64,000 nucleotides of DNA from Aeromonas encheleia (GCF_900637545.1 NZ_LR134376.1:2809001-2873000); one strand, 5' to 3'. Shown: positions 8,042-17,744, counted from the first letter of the stretch. Notes: generated by a model from the letters alone, not told the origin. Numbers and translations are program-made.

Positions 8042-9050
8042 CTCCCAGCTTGCATGTCAACCCCGGACACCATAGCCAACCCGGTGGTGGACTATCAAGC
8101 CCCGTCGACGCAGGCAGGAGTTCGGTCCGGCAAAATGCCGGCCCCCTCAGGGTTTGCCCCCACGGGAGAGGAGGCCTCCCCGAGCGGCCCGCCCCGATCC
8201 GCGCTGCCCGCGCACCATCTTGCGACTCTTAATCGCACCGGACAGATAACGTCGGCAGCCCCTCTTCCCCCTGCCGTCGTCCTGTGGCGGACCGATACAC
8301 CGGCGGTCAGTTTGGGGGAATCGCCTCCCCTCGCCGCCGGCCCAGCGCCCGGTTTGCCACCGAACTTTGAAGCAGCGCAAGAAACCAACCGATTCTGGCG
8401 ATTGACTCATCAATTGCGTGGAGAAGACCGAGATGGCTCCGTAAGATGGGCTGTGTGCCTGTTGGCCCCCTTCTCCCCCGCTGATGGTCAGCAACGCACT
8501 GTGGTAGCGGCAAGCCAGGGGCGGTAGCAATTCTGGCGGATACCACAGCCCGGTATCCCGCGCCTGCGGCAAGAGGCGAGGACGCCGTCCTCGACCGTTG
8601 CCCGTTGCCACCCAGGGTGCCCATCTACATGTAGGGTCGATTAGCGAAGCGTAATCGTCCGCGGTAACAGTCCCCTCTCCCCTTGCGGGAGAGGGTTAGG
8701 GTGAGGGGTCGAGTAACGTCTTTATCCGGCGACACGGTATCGGCATGGCTCCGCCATGCAGGACACGAGGGCGCTGCCCTCGACGGGGTTTCGCCCGCCC
8801 TTCGGGCTTGGGCGAGTGACTTTGGAAAGACCCAAAGTCACCAAAGGTCTTTTCCCCCACTTGTTCGCCCTCCTGCGTCGGGTTCCCTCGGTTCACCCGT
8901 TTGTCCCACGGCACGCGCCGATGGGCCATCCATGGCCCAGCGGCGCTCGCTCGGCGTCCTGCCTCGCGGCCTGAACAAACGGGCTCACCTCAGCGAACAA
9001 GAGGGGGCAACACCCAGCCCGCAGCCCCGAGGCCAGCTAACAACTAACAG
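8042..9050. repeat. Gene-poor spacer made of repetitive palindromic sequence
   Basis: No convincing gene lies in this stretch. It holds pieces of widespread intergenic repeats: a GATTAGCGAAGCGTAATC palindrome near 8639-8656, a CCCCTCTCCC / GAGAGGGTTAGGGTGAGGGG unit near 8672-8709, and a GTGACTTTGG / CCCAAAGTCAC hairpin at 8816-8841. The open frame at 8683-9084 runs through the repeats, has no family match I recognise, and is not annotated as a gene. The repeats directly precede an AT-rich inserted gene. Confidence 0.6.
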
Positions 9051-9265
9051 CTACCTATGTACTCGGGGAATGACCTTATATTGAAGGTCTGATAGTGAGT
9101 TATTTAGCCGTGCTAAAGCCTTATTTCTAGAACGTCCGATTACGCTCCGATAATCTAACCTACGGCCCAAGGCTTCCTCTTTAAATAAAAGGAAGCTTAG
9201 ATTCTCTTGGCTCTATATTACCCAATCCACTAAATAAACTAAAAATCAAAATAGAGAACATATTA

Positions 9266-10936
9266 ATGAAATTGCTCGATGCGCGCATATCTAACTATCG
9301 AAGTATAAAGGATGAGCAACATATCGTTTTTGACACATCCACCACTTTAATTGGACCAAATAACTCAGGGAAAACAAATACTTTACGTGCAATTGCACTT
9401 TTATTTAGCGGATACGATAACAAATTTTCATATGACAGGGAAAGAGACCTTCCGGTAGATCGACCAACAAAGCAGACATCTGTTATTGGAACTTTCGAGA
9501 TCCAACCAGAGGAAATCTGGTTTTGGGAAAAATTTGATCGCTTACATGAACTGCATGGAACACAGCGAGATGGTAATACAGTAACACTGTATTTGTATTT
9601 CACAGCAACGAACACTCCAGTCTATAGCTTCTTTGCTAATATAAAAAGACCAAATGATCGAAAGAATGACTATTCTAGAGTTCTAAGGTCTCTAGTCACG
9701 GAGTTAGTCGAGAAGCATAATGTGATATATATACCAAGTGAAAAGAGCATTGTTGACTTGTACAGTCAACTTCTAGCTCCAAGAGTTAGTGAAAAAGCAT
9801 CAAGCATACTATCTTTAGCAATAGAGAACCTAAAGGATGAACTAAGAAACATTGGAAGTTCGATAAGTGAAACATTGAAAAAATCAGGCATATCTGAATC
9901 AACGGTACAGCTTGAAGTTCCTGGAGATGACCTAAGAAATATCGTAGGTGAATTCAGCCTTTCTGTTACAGATACAGTTAAGACAAATTACACACAGAAA
10001 GGGAGAGGCCTTCAAGCAGCAATATTTTATGCTAGTCTCCACTGGGTGGATGAGAGAATAAGAGATGAAGGTAAAATACCATTCTGGCTAATAGAAGAAC
10101 CAGAGAGCTATATGCATCCAGAATTAGCTAAAAATTGCAAACACATGCTTACAATGATCGCAAATCACAGCATGGCAGTAATAAGTACACACTCAATGCA
10201 ATTTTTACCACGCGAGCCAGCAGGCATCCATAGTTTCATACTAAAAGATTCAGCAACGAGCATAAAACGGCATGTAAAATACGACGAGGCTTGCAATGCA
10301 CTCAAAAAAACTCTTGGCCTTAGGTTCAGTGATTACTATAGCTTAGGTGATAATAATGTATTGCTAGAGGGTAAATGGGATGCATATGTAATACGTGAAA
10401 CCTTAAACCATATTATCTTATTATCAGGTATAAAATTACCCTATCTTTCTAACGCTGTTCTTATTGAAAAAGATGGGGTAAGTGGTTTGGTTGGCTTCTT
10501 ACGCGCCGTTTATGATCATGTTAGAAAAGAAGTCGCGGCGGTGACAGTATTTGACGGTGATGATGCTGGTGTTCGTGCACGCAAGGAATTACAAGGGTTT
10601 TTCAGTGGGCGCGGAGAGTTTCAACCGAACATAGACTTCGTGTCAGTTAGGATGGGTTACCCCATGGAGGGAATATTTCCAGATGAATGGATTAAAGAGT
10701 GCAACCAAGAGAATTCTAACTGGTTTAAATCTTGGAGCGTAGATGCAGCAGGTATAGTCGAACCATTCGAAGTTGATGATAATAAGAAAGAAAATTATGC
10801 AAAGTTCATGTGTTCCAAGGTACTCGCAGAGAATGACTTATCCTCGCTGGCAATGATGGTTAATTTATACTCTGTTGTTGACAAGGCCCTTGAGGCACAA
10901 CATAAAAAGCTTTCTCAAATAGAGAATCAACAATAA
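9266..10936 (+). CDS. OLD-family ATP-dependent endonuclease (AAA + TOPRIM)
   Basis: A 556-residue protein. The N-terminal SMC/RecF-like ATPase has Walker A GPNNSGKT near residue 31, the signature-like region around KGRGLQAAIFYASL, Walker B WLIEEPESYMHPEL near 278 and the H-loop ISTHSMQF. The C-terminal TOPRIM domain has LLEGKWDAY (catalytic Glu) and VFDGDDAG (DxD). OLD of phage P2 is the founding member. The gene is much more AT-rich than its neighbours and stands alone between host genes, a sign of transfer. No UvrD-like helicase adjoins it, so it is not a Gabija pair. Confidence 0.88.
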   Translation: MKLLDARISNYRSIKDEQHIVFDTSTTLIGPNNSGKTNTLRAIALLFSGYDNKFSYDRERDLPVDRPTKQTSVIGTFEIQPEEIWFWEKFDRLHELHGTQRDGNTVTLYLYFTATNTPVYSFFANIKRPNDRKNDYSRVLRSLVTELVEKHNVIYIPSEKSIVDLYSQLLAPRVSEKASSILSLAIENLKDELRNIGSSISETLKKSGISESTVQLEVPGDDLRNIVGEFSLSVTDTVKTNYTQKGRGLQAAIFYASLHWVDERIRDEGKIPFWLIEEPESYMHPELAKNCKHMLTMIANHSMAVISTHSMQFLPREPAGIHSFILKDSATSIKRHVKYDEACNALKKTLGLRFSDYYSLGDNNVLLEGKWDAYVIRETLNHIILLSGIKLPYLSNAVLIEKDGVSGLVGFLRAVYDHVRKEVAAVTVFDGDDAGVRARKELQGFFSGRGEFQPNIDFVSVRMGYPMEGIFPDEWIKECNQENSNWFKSWSVDAAGIVEPFEVDDNKKENYAKFMCSKVLAENDLSSLAMMVNLYSVVDKALEAQHKKLSQIENQQ

Positions 10937-10977
10937 TAAATTCATACTGAACTAGTGTCATTACTTCACGCCCACCA

Positions 10978-11015
10978 AAAAAAACCGCAGCCCAAGGGCT
11001 GCGGTTTTTTTATTG
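10978..11015. terminator. Bidirectional terminator between OLD gene and cysS
   Basis: AAAAAACCGCAGCCC pairs with GGGCTGCGGTTTTTTT around a short AAG loop. The symmetric A and T runs suit both the OLD gene and the convergent cysS. Confidence 0.92.
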
Positions 11016-11047
11016 GGCTGACCTTTCAGCCAACAGAGCAACTGGCC

Positions 11048-12424
11048 TTACGCACGGCGCCAGCTGGTCTTGCCGGCGCTGTCTTCCAGCACTATGCCCA
11101 TCTCGGTGAGACGGTTGCGGGCGGCGTCGGCGGCGGCCCAGTTCTTGTCGGCGCGGGCCTGGTTGCGCTGGGCTATAAGCTGCTCGATCTCGGCCACTTC
11201 CTCATCGGCGTCATTGCCCTTGAGGAAGGCGTCCGGATCCTGCTGCAGTATGCCGAGCACGGCGCCGAGCTCACGCAGGCGGGCACCGAGGCCGGCGGCC
11301 ACGGTCAGGTCTTCAGCCTTCTGGCGGTTGATCTCGCGCACCAGATCGAACAGGGCGGAGTAGGCTTCCGGGGTGTTGAAGTCGTCGTCCATCGCCTCCT
11401 TGAAGCGAGCCACCTGCTCGTCACCACCGGCGGCCTCGGCGGCAGGCAGGTCACGCAGGGCGGTGTACATCCGCTCCAGCGCGGCGCGGGCCTGCTTGAG
11501 GTTGTCTTCCGAGTAGTTGAGCTGGCTGCGATAGTGGCCGGACATCAGGAAATAACGCACGCTCTCGGCGTCGTAGTGGGCCAGCACGTCGCGGATGGTG
11601 AAGAAGTTGCCGAGGGACTTGGACATCTTCTCTTTATCCACCATCACCATGCCGCTGTGCATCCAGGTGTTGACGTAGTCGCCACCGTGGGCGCAGCAGG
11701 ACTGGGCGATCTCGTTCTCGTGGTGCGGGAACTGCAGATCCGAGCCGCCGCCGTGGATGTCGAAGTGGTTGCCAAGGTGCTTGGAGTTCATGGCGGAGCA
11801 CTCGATGTGCCAGCCGGGACGACCCGGGCCCCAGGGGCTGTCCCAGGTCGGCTCGCCGGGCTTGGACATCTTCCACAGCACGAAGTCGAGCGGGTTGCGC
11901 TTGGCATCCACCACATCGACCCGGGCACCGGCCTGCAGTTGCTCCAGATCCTGACCGGACAGCTTGCCGTAGTCGGCGAACGACTCGACGATGAACATGA
12001 CATCGCCGTTGTCGGCCACGTAGGCGTGATCCTTGGCGATCAGGGTCTCGACCAGCGCGATGATCTCATGGATGTGCTGGGTGGCGCGCGGCTCGACGTC
12101 CGGACGCACCATGCCGAGGGCATCAAAATCCTGGTGCATGTCACCGATCAGGCGCTCGGTCAGATCGTCGCAGGTCACCTGGGTCTCGGCGGCGCGCTTG
12201 ATGATCTTGTCATCCACGTCGGTGACGTTGCGCACGTAGTTGAGCTGGTAGCCGCTGTAACGCAGGTAGCGGGCCACCACGTCGAAGGCGACGAAGGTGC
12301 GACCGTGACCGATATGACAGTGATCATAGATAGTGACACCACACACATACATGCCCACCTTGCCCGGGTGGATAGGTTGGAATTCTTCTTTTTGACGAGT
12401 GAGTGTGTTGTATATCTTCAGCAT
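11048..12424 (-). CDS. cysS: Cysteinyl-tRNA synthetase
   Basis: A 458-residue class Ia synthetase charging tRNA-Cys. It has the zinc ligand region [10 protein letters not shown] near residue 25, the HIGH motif as [15 protein letters not shown] near 234, the [10 protein letters not shown] zinc region, and KMSKS near 267. The start MLKIYNTL (ATG at 12424) fits the E. coli length of 461; the longer upstream extension is not supported. It is divergent from ppiB with a ~200 bp shared promoter region. Confidence 0.97.
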   Translation of the reverse strand: MLKIYNTLTRQKEEFQPIHPGKVGMYVCGVTIYDHCHIGHGRTFVAFDVVARYLRYSGYQLNYVRNVTDVDDKIIKRAAETQVTCDDLTERLIGDMHQDFDALGMVRPDVEPRATQHIHEIIALVETLIAKDHAYVADNGDVMFIVESFADYGKLSGQDLEQLQAGARVDVVDAKRNPLDFVLWKMSKPGEPTWDSPWGPGRPGWHIECSAMNSKHLGNHFDIHGGGSDLQFPHHENEIAQSCCAHGGDYVNTWMHSGMVMVDKEKMSKSLGNFFTIRDVLAHYDAESVRYFLMSGHYRSQLNYSEDNLKQARAALERMYTALRDLPAAEAAGGDEQVARFKEAMDDDFNTPEAYSALFDLVREINRQKAEDLTVAAGLGARLRELGAVLGILQQDPDAFLKGNDADEEVAEIEQLIAQRNQARADKNWAAADAARNRLTEMGIVLEDSAGKTSWRRA

Positions 12425-12627
12425 CTTATGACCACTGCCTGTGAGTAAAATGGCCTGCCATTCTACCCGCATCCGGTGGAGAAAACGAGGCAGAAAACGC
12501 GCCGGATCCTGCGTGCCATCTATGCCGCAGGCCCCCGATGGGCTAGAATTGCCACCACTTTAGGCCATAGCCCATGCAACAGCCGCGAGCCGCCTTCGTG
12601 CCCGCGCAACATTTGAAAGGACATATC

Positions 12628-13125
12628 ATGGTTACTCTGCACACCAACCACGGCGACATCACCCTCACCCTGCACGCCGACAAGGCCCCGGAAACCGTGG
12701 CCAACTTCCTGCAATACTGCCGTGACGGTCACTACGACAACACCATCTTCCACCGCGTCATCGACGGCTTCATGATCCAGGGCGGCGGCTATGCCCCGGG
12801 CTTCGAAGAGAAAGACACCCGCGCCTCCATCAAGAACGAAGCGGCCAACGGTCTGTCCAACAAGATTGGCACCGTCGCCATGGCCCGCACCATGGAGCCG
12901 CACTCTGCCAGCGCCCAGTTCTTCATCAACGTGAACAACAACGACTTCCTCGACTTCAAGTCCGCCACCAGCCAGGGCTTCGGCTACTGCGTGTTCGGTG
13001 AAGTGAGTGCCGGCATGGACGTGGTCAACAAGATCAAGAGCGTCAAGACCGGCAACCGTGGCCGTGTCCATCAGGACGTGCCGGTAGAAGACGTGGTGAT
13101 CACCAAGGTGACCCTTGCCGACTGA
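12628..13125 (+). CDS. ppiB: Cytosolic peptidyl-prolyl isomerase B (cyclophilin)
   Basis: A 165-residue cyclophilin that catalyses cis-trans isomerisation of Xaa-Pro bonds. It has [13 protein letters not shown] near residue 46, the catalytic FxxQGG core, and [18 protein letters not shown]. The ATG at 12628 follows AAAGGACATATC and gives the normal PpiB length; there is no signal peptide. cysS and ppiB sit divergently side by side in many gammaproteobacteria. Confidence 0.96.
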   Translation: MVTLHTNHGDITLTLHADKAPETVANFLQYCRDGHYDNTIFHRVIDGFMIQGGGYAPGFEEKDTRASIKNEAANGLSNKIGTVAMARTMEPHSASAQFFINVNNNDFLDFKSATSQGFGYCVFGEVSAGMDVVNKIKSVKTGNRGRVHQDVPVEDVVITKVTLAD

Positions 13126-13750
13126 TTGTCGACTTCTGCCAGATGAAACGACTGCGGCCCCGGCCGCAGTTTTTCCATCTGCGCGCGCCGCACGCCCCGA
13201 CTGGCGCCGCCTCGACTACCTGGCCCTTGGCAACGCACGCCAGCGCTCGGCTCATGCCCTGTTGACCGCGGGGCTGTGGGATGAGCTGGGGCAGCTGTGC
13301 CAGGACCTGGCGCTGGTGAGCACCCTGACCATTGGGCTCGACAGGCCCGGCAGCGATCTCGATATCCTCTGCCGGCATAGGGATCCCGCCGCACTGGCCG
13401 CCCTGCTTGCCGAACGGGGCTGGCAGCGCCGCGCCTTGGCCAATGGCGTCTGGTTGCTGGAGCAAACCCTGGCTGGCGCCGATGGTCACCCCTGGCCCGT
13501 CGAGCTCTACGTCACCCAGGAGCGGCTCGAGACCCTGCACGGCTGGCGCCATCTCAGCCTGATGGCAGCCCTGCTCGAGCACTTCGGCCATGACTTCCAT
13601 CGGGCTGTGCTGCGCCTTCGCCTCGCGCAGGGCCTGAAAGGCGAAGCCGCCATCTGCCAGCTGCTCGGCCTGACGGGCGATCCCTATCTGGCGTTGTTGA
13701 CGCTGGAGGGGACGGACCCTGCTCGGTTAAACTGGCGACCTACCCCATGA
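13115..13750 (+). CDS. DUF4269 (nucleotidyltransferase-like) protein
   Basis: The frame from TTG 13115 gives 211 residues. The conserved part begins at [17 protein letters not shown] and continues through [18 protein letters not shown], a pattern of DUF4269, whose GSDLDI segment resembles nucleotidyltransferase-fold proteins. The start is uncertain: the frame overlaps the ppiB end by 11 bases and its first ~20 codons run through a terminator-like hairpin. No ATG, GTG or TTG fits better downstream. Function is unknown. Confidence 0.72.
   Translation: MPTDCRLLPDETTAAPAAVFPSARAARPDWRRLDYLALGNARQRSAHALLTAGLWDELGQLCQDLALVSTLTIGLDRPGSDLDILCRHRDPAALAALLAERGWQRRALANGVWLLEQTLAGADGHPWPVELYVTQERLETLHGWRHLSLMAALLEHFGHDFHRAVLRLRLAQGLKGEAAICQLLGLTGDPYLALLTLEGTDPARLNWRPTP
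13150..13174 (+). terminator. Terminator of ppiB, inside the 5' end of the DUF4269 frame
   Basis: ACTGCGGCC pairs with GGCCGCAGT, followed by TTTTT, 25 bases after the ppiB stop. It lies within the apparent N-terminal coding region of the next gene, so it may act as an attenuator, or the true start may lie downstream. Confidence 0.8.
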
Positions 13751-13784
13751 CCCACCCAGCCTCTTTCGGGATCCTTAGCGCACC

Positions 13785-14513
13785 ATGACGACCACCCTTT
13801 TTATCAGCGACATTCACCTCTGTGCCGCCCGCCCCGACATGACGGCCGCGCTGGTCCGCTTTCTGGCGCACGACGCCCCCGGCGCCGATGCCCTCTATGT
13901 GCTGGGGGATCTGTTCGAATTCTGGATTGGCGACGATGATCTCACGGCGCTCCATCAGGAGGTGGCTGCCGCCTTCCTGACCCTGAGCCAGCAAGGGGTG
14001 CCCATCTATTTCATCCACGGCAACCGCGACTTCATGCTGGGCAAGCAGTTTGCCAGGCGCGCGGGCATGACCCTGCTCGGCGATCCCTGCGTCATCGAAC
14101 TCTACGGCGAGCGGGTGCTGCTGAGCCACGGCGATATGCTCTGCACCCATGATGTCGACTACCAGAAGTATCGCCGCATCGTAAACCTCAGATGGCTGCG
14201 CTGGCTGTTCCTGCGCCTGCCCCTTAGCCGCCGTCAGGCCATCGCCCACAAGATCCGCGGCCAAAGCGGGACAGAGAACCCCAACAAGCATCGGAGCATC
14301 ATGGACGTCACCCCGGAGGCGGTCGATGAGCTGATGAGACAGCATGAGTGCCGCACCATGATCCACGGCCATACCCACAGACCCGCCATCCACGACTTCA
14401 GCCTCGATGGGGCGCCTGCCCGCCGCATCGTGCTGGGGGACTGGTTCGAGCAAGGCTCTATCCTGGTCTGCTCCCCCGCGGGCCAGCGGCTCGAGACCCG
14501 CGCCCTCAGTTAG
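13785..14513 (+). CDS. lpxH: UDP-2,3-diacylglucosamine diphosphatase
   Basis: A 242-residue calcineurin-like metallophosphoesterase that cleaves UDP-2,3-diacylglucosamine to lipid X in lipid A synthesis at the inner-membrane face. Metal-binding motifs are in order: FISDIHL (D-x-H), VLGDLFEFWIGDD (GD), FIHGNRDFM (GNRD), LLSHGDMLCT and MIHGHTHRP (GHTH). Length equals E. coli LpxH (240). The position after ppiB is the common order in gammaproteobacteria. Confidence 0.97.
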   Translation: MTTTLFISDIHLCAARPDMTAALVRFLAHDAPGADALYVLGDLFEFWIGDDDLTALHQEVAAAFLTLSQQGVPIYFIHGNRDFMLGKQFARRAGMTLLGDPCVIELYGERVLLSHGDMLCTHDVDYQKYRRIVNLRWLRWLFLRLPLSRRQAIAHKIRGQSGTENPNKHRSIMDVTPEAVDELMRQHECRTMIHGHTHRPAIHDFSLDGAPARRIVLGDWFEQGSILVCSPAGQRLETRALS

Positions 14514-14626
14514 TCAGGGGCCAATGGTTCTCATATGGCCATTGATGAGCCATACCCGTCCGGGGTGGGATGCAATGCAGATCCCTGCGTATACTCTGGT
14601 TTTCTGCACACAATGAGGACGACGTT

Positions 14627-14875
14627 ATGGGCTTTATGACCTGGATCGTATTGGGATTGATCGTCGGCATCCTGGCCAAGTGGATCATGCCGGGCAAGGA
14701 TGGGGGCGGTTTTATCATGACGGTGATCCTGGGGGTGATCGGCGCCATGGTGGGCGGCTATGTCAGCACCCTGCTCGGCATGGGCACCGTCAACGGCTTC
14801 AACCTGCCGAGCATTCTCATCGCGACCGTGGGCGCCTTGATGGTGCTGTTTATCTACAACAAGGTGCGCAGCTGA
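14627..14875 (+). CDS. GlsB/YeaQ/YmgE-family small membrane protein
   Basis: An 82-residue protein with three glycine-rich membrane helices. MTWIVLGLIVGILAKWIMPGKDGGGFI near the start is diagnostic of the transglycosylase-associated/YeaQ family, stress-induced inner-membrane proteins of unclear function. The ATG at 14627 has GAGGACG upstream; the frame could extend to 14570 but the homology begins here. Monocistronic with its own terminator. Confidence 0.9.
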   Translation: MGFMTWIVLGLIVGILAKWIMPGKDGGGFIMTVILGVIGAMVGGYVSTLLGMGTVNGFNLPSILIATVGALMVLFIYNKVRS

Positions 14876-14920
14876 GCCGCCCACTCCCCCTGGCGCCATC
14901 CCTGTGCCCCCCAGAGCCAA

Positions 14921-14949
14921 GATCCGAAACCTGGTGTTTCGGATTTTTT
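14921..14949 (+). terminator. Terminator after the YeaQ-like gene
   Basis: ATCCGAAAC and GTTTCGGAT pair around a short loop, followed by TTTTTT. Confidence 0.92.
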
Positions 14950-14986
14950 ATGGCCGCCGCGCCAGCCTGAGCGCCTGGCCAGGGGA

Positions 14987-15274
14987 TCATATGAACGCAT
15001 CCATCAGCAGATAGGTGCCGGGCAGCCGTTGATGCCGATCGATCAGGGGCACCAGCCGCCTGAAATGCTCGGTGGCGCAGTGGGCATCCAGGGCCGCCCG
15101 ATCGGGCCACTCCTCCAGGAACACGAAGTGCCCTGGATCCTTCTGATCGATGCACAGCTCATAGGAGATGCACAGCGGCTCCGCCCTGGTCTTCTCCACC
15201 AGCTCCCGATACAACGGCATGACCTCCTCGATACGATCCAGCTTGATGAAGTCCTGCGCTATGACTCTCAGCAT
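14987..15274 (-). CDS. Antibiotic biosynthesis monooxygenase (ABM/YgiN-like) domain protein
   Basis: A 95-residue ferredoxin-like protein. MLRVIAQDFIKLDRIEEVMPLYRELVEKTRAEPLC is followed by SYELCIDQKDPGHFVFLEEWPDRAALDAH, which is the ABM pattern of YgiN-like putative quinol monooxygenases. Such proteins act as small cytosolic dimers. The ATG at 15274 follows a GAGGGGGAAGC Shine-Dalgarno sequence. Its neighbours do not identify the substrate. Confidence 0.87.
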   Translation of the reverse strand: MLRVIAQDFIKLDRIEEVMPLYRELVEKTRAEPLCISYELCIDQKDPGHFVFLEEWPDRAALDAHCATEHFRRLVPLIDRHQRLPGTYLLMDAFI

Positions 15275-15494
15275 GAGTGAGCTTCCCCCTCGTTTCGCCT
15301 GACGATAAATCCAGAAGGCCGACTCTAGCCCAGCCCGATGCCCGATGCGAACCCTTTGAGCAGGAGGATCGTGAGCCATGGCCGGCGCATCGCCCGGTTA
15401 GCTTATCGGGTGAGGGGATCGGCCTGACGCTGGCAAGCCCGCCCTTGCCTATCATTGAATAAACCCACGCTGCAGACCAGGTCGGGAGGTGCCT

Positions 15495-15704
15495 ATGACC
15501 GAACAGGCGAGAGCGCGTCTGCGAAAACTCATCACCGATAGCGGCAAGTCGCGCGAGGAGTGCGAGCAAGACGGCGTGATCGAGGAGCTGGTAGCAGACA
15601 CCACCCTCTTCGGCGCCGATCACAACGAGGTCTTGTGTGTGCTGGAGGCATGGTGCGGCTCACCCAGAAGGAGGCTGCTGCTGGAATTCCTCTTCGAGGA
15701 TTAG
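15495..15704 (+). CDS. Small hypothetical protein, 69 aa
   Basis: An acidic 69-residue protein (LRKLITDSGKSREECEQDG, then CVLEAWCGSPRRRLLLEFLFED). The ATG follows GGGAGGTGCCT with good spacing, and a terminator sits 25 bases after the stop, so it has the layout of a real short transcription unit. No family recognised. Confidence 0.65.
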   Translation: MTEQARARLRKLITDSGKSREECEQDGVIEELVADTTLFGADHNEVLCVLEAWCGSPRRRLLLEFLFED

Positions 15705-15727
15705 CATTCGCTAGCGAGGTACAGCCA

Positions 15728-15757
15728 AAGAAGGCCCCAGGATCTGGGGCCTTCTTC
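15728..15757 (+). terminator. Terminator after the 69-aa gene
   Basis: AAGAAGGCCCCAG pairs with CTGGGGCCTTCTT. The sequence that follows (CATCTGCCTGAG) resembles that after the terminator at 53052-53083 in prophage 1. Confidence 0.88.
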
Positions 15758-16062
15758 CATCTGCCTGAGCCCCACCGCCTGGCCGATGGTGCCGCATAAA
15801 ACGGTGCCATCCGCATCACAGGGAAAGCCTGCAGCACTCTGCGCCGCCCGGGCACTGTCTGGGTTGGGAAGGCGGCACCCTTCACCTGCAAATAGGCGGC
15901 GCGACAAGATCAATGGCGGCATTCTGGAGGCGCACTATCTGACCCTGCTGGGATCTGCAACGGGAAGTAAAACGAAGGGGGTTTAGGGGGGACGAATGGC
16001 AGAGCGGGCGCTCTGCCGTCATGGTCACACTGGTAGGGTATTACCCGTTACCACAACGTCAG

Positions 16063-16770
16063 TCACGGGGTCACGGCCAAGTCTGCGCTGGCATTGAAGT
16101 TCTGCCCATTGAGCATCCCGCTCGCGGTAATGGTGGTGATGCCCGCCCCCACGGCGGTCGCCACCCCTTTGCTGCCGGCGGCGTTGCTGACGGTGGCCAC
16201 CGCCTCATCACTGCTGCTCCAGTTCAGGGCCGGGTTGTTGGTCAGATCCAGGAGGCTGCCATCTGAGAGCGTCCCATTGGCGGTAAAGACGGTGATGACA
16301 ATCGGCTGTGAATCCGAGGGCGGCATGCTGGCGGCAGCCGTGGGGGTCAGGGCCAGATCGGTGACGACGGCATCCGTCACCTCCAGCCGGGCGCTGGCCT
16401 CAAATACCCTGCCATTCTCGGTACCCGTGGCGTTGATGGTGGCTATCCCGGCCCCGACAGCGGTCGCACGACCAGTGGCATCGACGGTGACTATGCTGGC
16501 GTCACTGCTGCTCCACTGAAGGATCACGTCATGGGTGGCATCTGTTGTCGAGCCATCATCCAGGGTGATCTTGGCAATAAATTGTTGTTGTAATCCTGCC
16601 GGGAGGCGGCTCTCTGAGGGGGTGACTTGCAGGCTGGTGATCCGGGTTGCGTCTGTTCCATTACCTCCACCGCCCTCACCGGGCACGGGGACCATGGTTT
16701 CGGTATCACAGCTGCCTAAAAACAGCGCCATGGTGCCGATAAGCACATATTTTACATTGAGCACACTCAT
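16063..16770 (-). CDS. Lipoprotein with two bacterial Ig-like (BIG2) domains
   Basis: A 235-residue exported lipoprotein. The signal sequence ends in the lipobox FLGSC near residue 21. A Gly-rich linker leads to two BIG2 domains of about 90 residues each: ITSLQVTPSESRLPAG through WSSSDASIVTVDATGRATAVGAG, and LALTPTAAASMP through WSSSDEAVATVSNAAGSKGVATAVGAG. Such domains act in surface adhesion or as spacers. Codon use is host-like. The gene may be a truncated member of larger BIG2 proteins. Confidence 0.85.
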   Translation of the reverse strand: MSVLNVKYVLIGTMALFLGSCDTETMVPVPGEGGGGNGTDATRITSLQVTPSESRLPAGLQQQFIAKITLDDGSTTDATHDVILQWSSSDASIVTVDATGRATAVGAGIATINATGTENGRVFEASARLEVTDAVVTDLALTPTAAASMPPSDSQPIVITVFTANGTLSDGSLLDLTNNPALNWSSSDEAVATVSNAAGSKGVATAVGAGITTITASGMLNGQNFNASADLAVTP

Positions 16771-17424
16771 GATGGATTCCTTGAGGTTTGTGTTCGTTCA
16801 ATTGTCATCCCTGTCTGATCTGACTTCGTTGATGTGCAAGCGGGCGGTTCCTTTTGTGATAAAGCGTCAAGCGTACGTCAGCTTCTGCCGCTCTGCGCGC
16901 AAGAGACGGCGCCCAATACGAGGCCATGCATGGGTCATGATCTCGTTCGGATACCACCGCCTGATGATGGTCTCGCCGGCCTGGCACTCCCCTTTCCCCC
17001 GTGAAATCCTGGCCCAGCCACTGCGGTGGTGCGCTATCGGATTGATTCGATGGGAGCTGGGCTGATTGAGCCTGTGGCGAGTGGCGCGGCGCACGGCAAG
17101 ATGCATCGCCGCGATTGAAACCCGATCCACCGTGCCAAGTCCGCAACAGGTTTCTGAGTATTTTTTGTTCTATCCAACGGTGTCTGCCGCTGATATTGAA
17201 TGGATAGCCTCAGATGGACCGCCGACGGGATATGGATGCCATCTGCTGGTGGATGACGGCTGGATCAAGGCGCCATGCCCACTACAGAACCCGCACGATA
17301 AGCCACAGCACCAGACCGCTTTCCTAGTGGTGAACGATCTCCCATCAGGGCGACACCAACCGCCTGCACTGGACGTGAAGCTGGGAACACAGCCGGCATA
17401 AATCCGTGGGGAAAGAATCTGGGC
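16771..17424. other. Spacer with no supported gene
   Basis: The open frames in this 650 bp stretch (for example 16867-17130 minus) are short and lack recognisable families. The block lies between the BIG2 lipoprotein and an integrase remnant, and is probably degraded mobile-element sequence. Confidence 0.4.
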
Positions 17425-17744
17425 ATCGAGGGCGTTTTCCCCCTGCCACTCCCCTGGCCGCTTGAGCTCGTTGCACACCGCTCGCAGGTAGGCAGCTTGG
17501 CCTTGCGGGCCTCGCCATGGCACAGGCTCTGGCCATGCCCATGGCGACCAAACCAGAATGCGACCAGATCGAAGAGGCTCCGCCTGTCGTTCGGTTCCAC
17601 CTGCCCCTCCGGCCAGGGCTTGCCCCTGTCCGGGTCCAGCCCAACGCGCTCGAACGCCAGCTCCTCGTCCTGGCTGGCAAACGGCTTGCGCACTCGTGAT
17701 ATCGATGGCTTTTCCTTGCCCGAGGTTTGCGCTCTAGCTGCCAT
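17425..17744 (-). pseudogene. Remnant of a phage tyrosine integrase
   Basis: The frame from 17744 reads through RVRKPFASQDEELAFERVGLDPDRGKPWPEGQ and FWFGRHGHGQSLCHGEARKAKL, clearly related to the N-terminal arm of the integrase at 19222-20277 (RVRKQFATKGEALAFERFVLDPDKGKPWLEGQ). After a deletion and change of frame, the 17493-17425 stretch encodes AYLRAVCNELKRPGEWQGEN, matching the start of the core domain. Everything after that is missing, including the catalytic region. It marks an older integration of the same phage family at this locus. Confidence 0.85.

Noticed and set aside
8683..9084. 133-codon open frame in the spacer before the OLD gene
   Set aside because: It runs through repetitive palindromes and shows no domain or ribosome-binding site.
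9266..10936. Gabija GajA
   Set aside because: No UvrD/GajB-like helicase gene follows; cysS is next, on the other strand.
10955..12448. 497-codon open frame antisense to cysS
   Set aside because: Shadow of cysS codon bias; cysS has all catalytic motifs.
16867..17130. 87-codon minus-strand frame beside the integrase remnant
   Set aside because: No family, weak start context, and it lies in degraded sequence.
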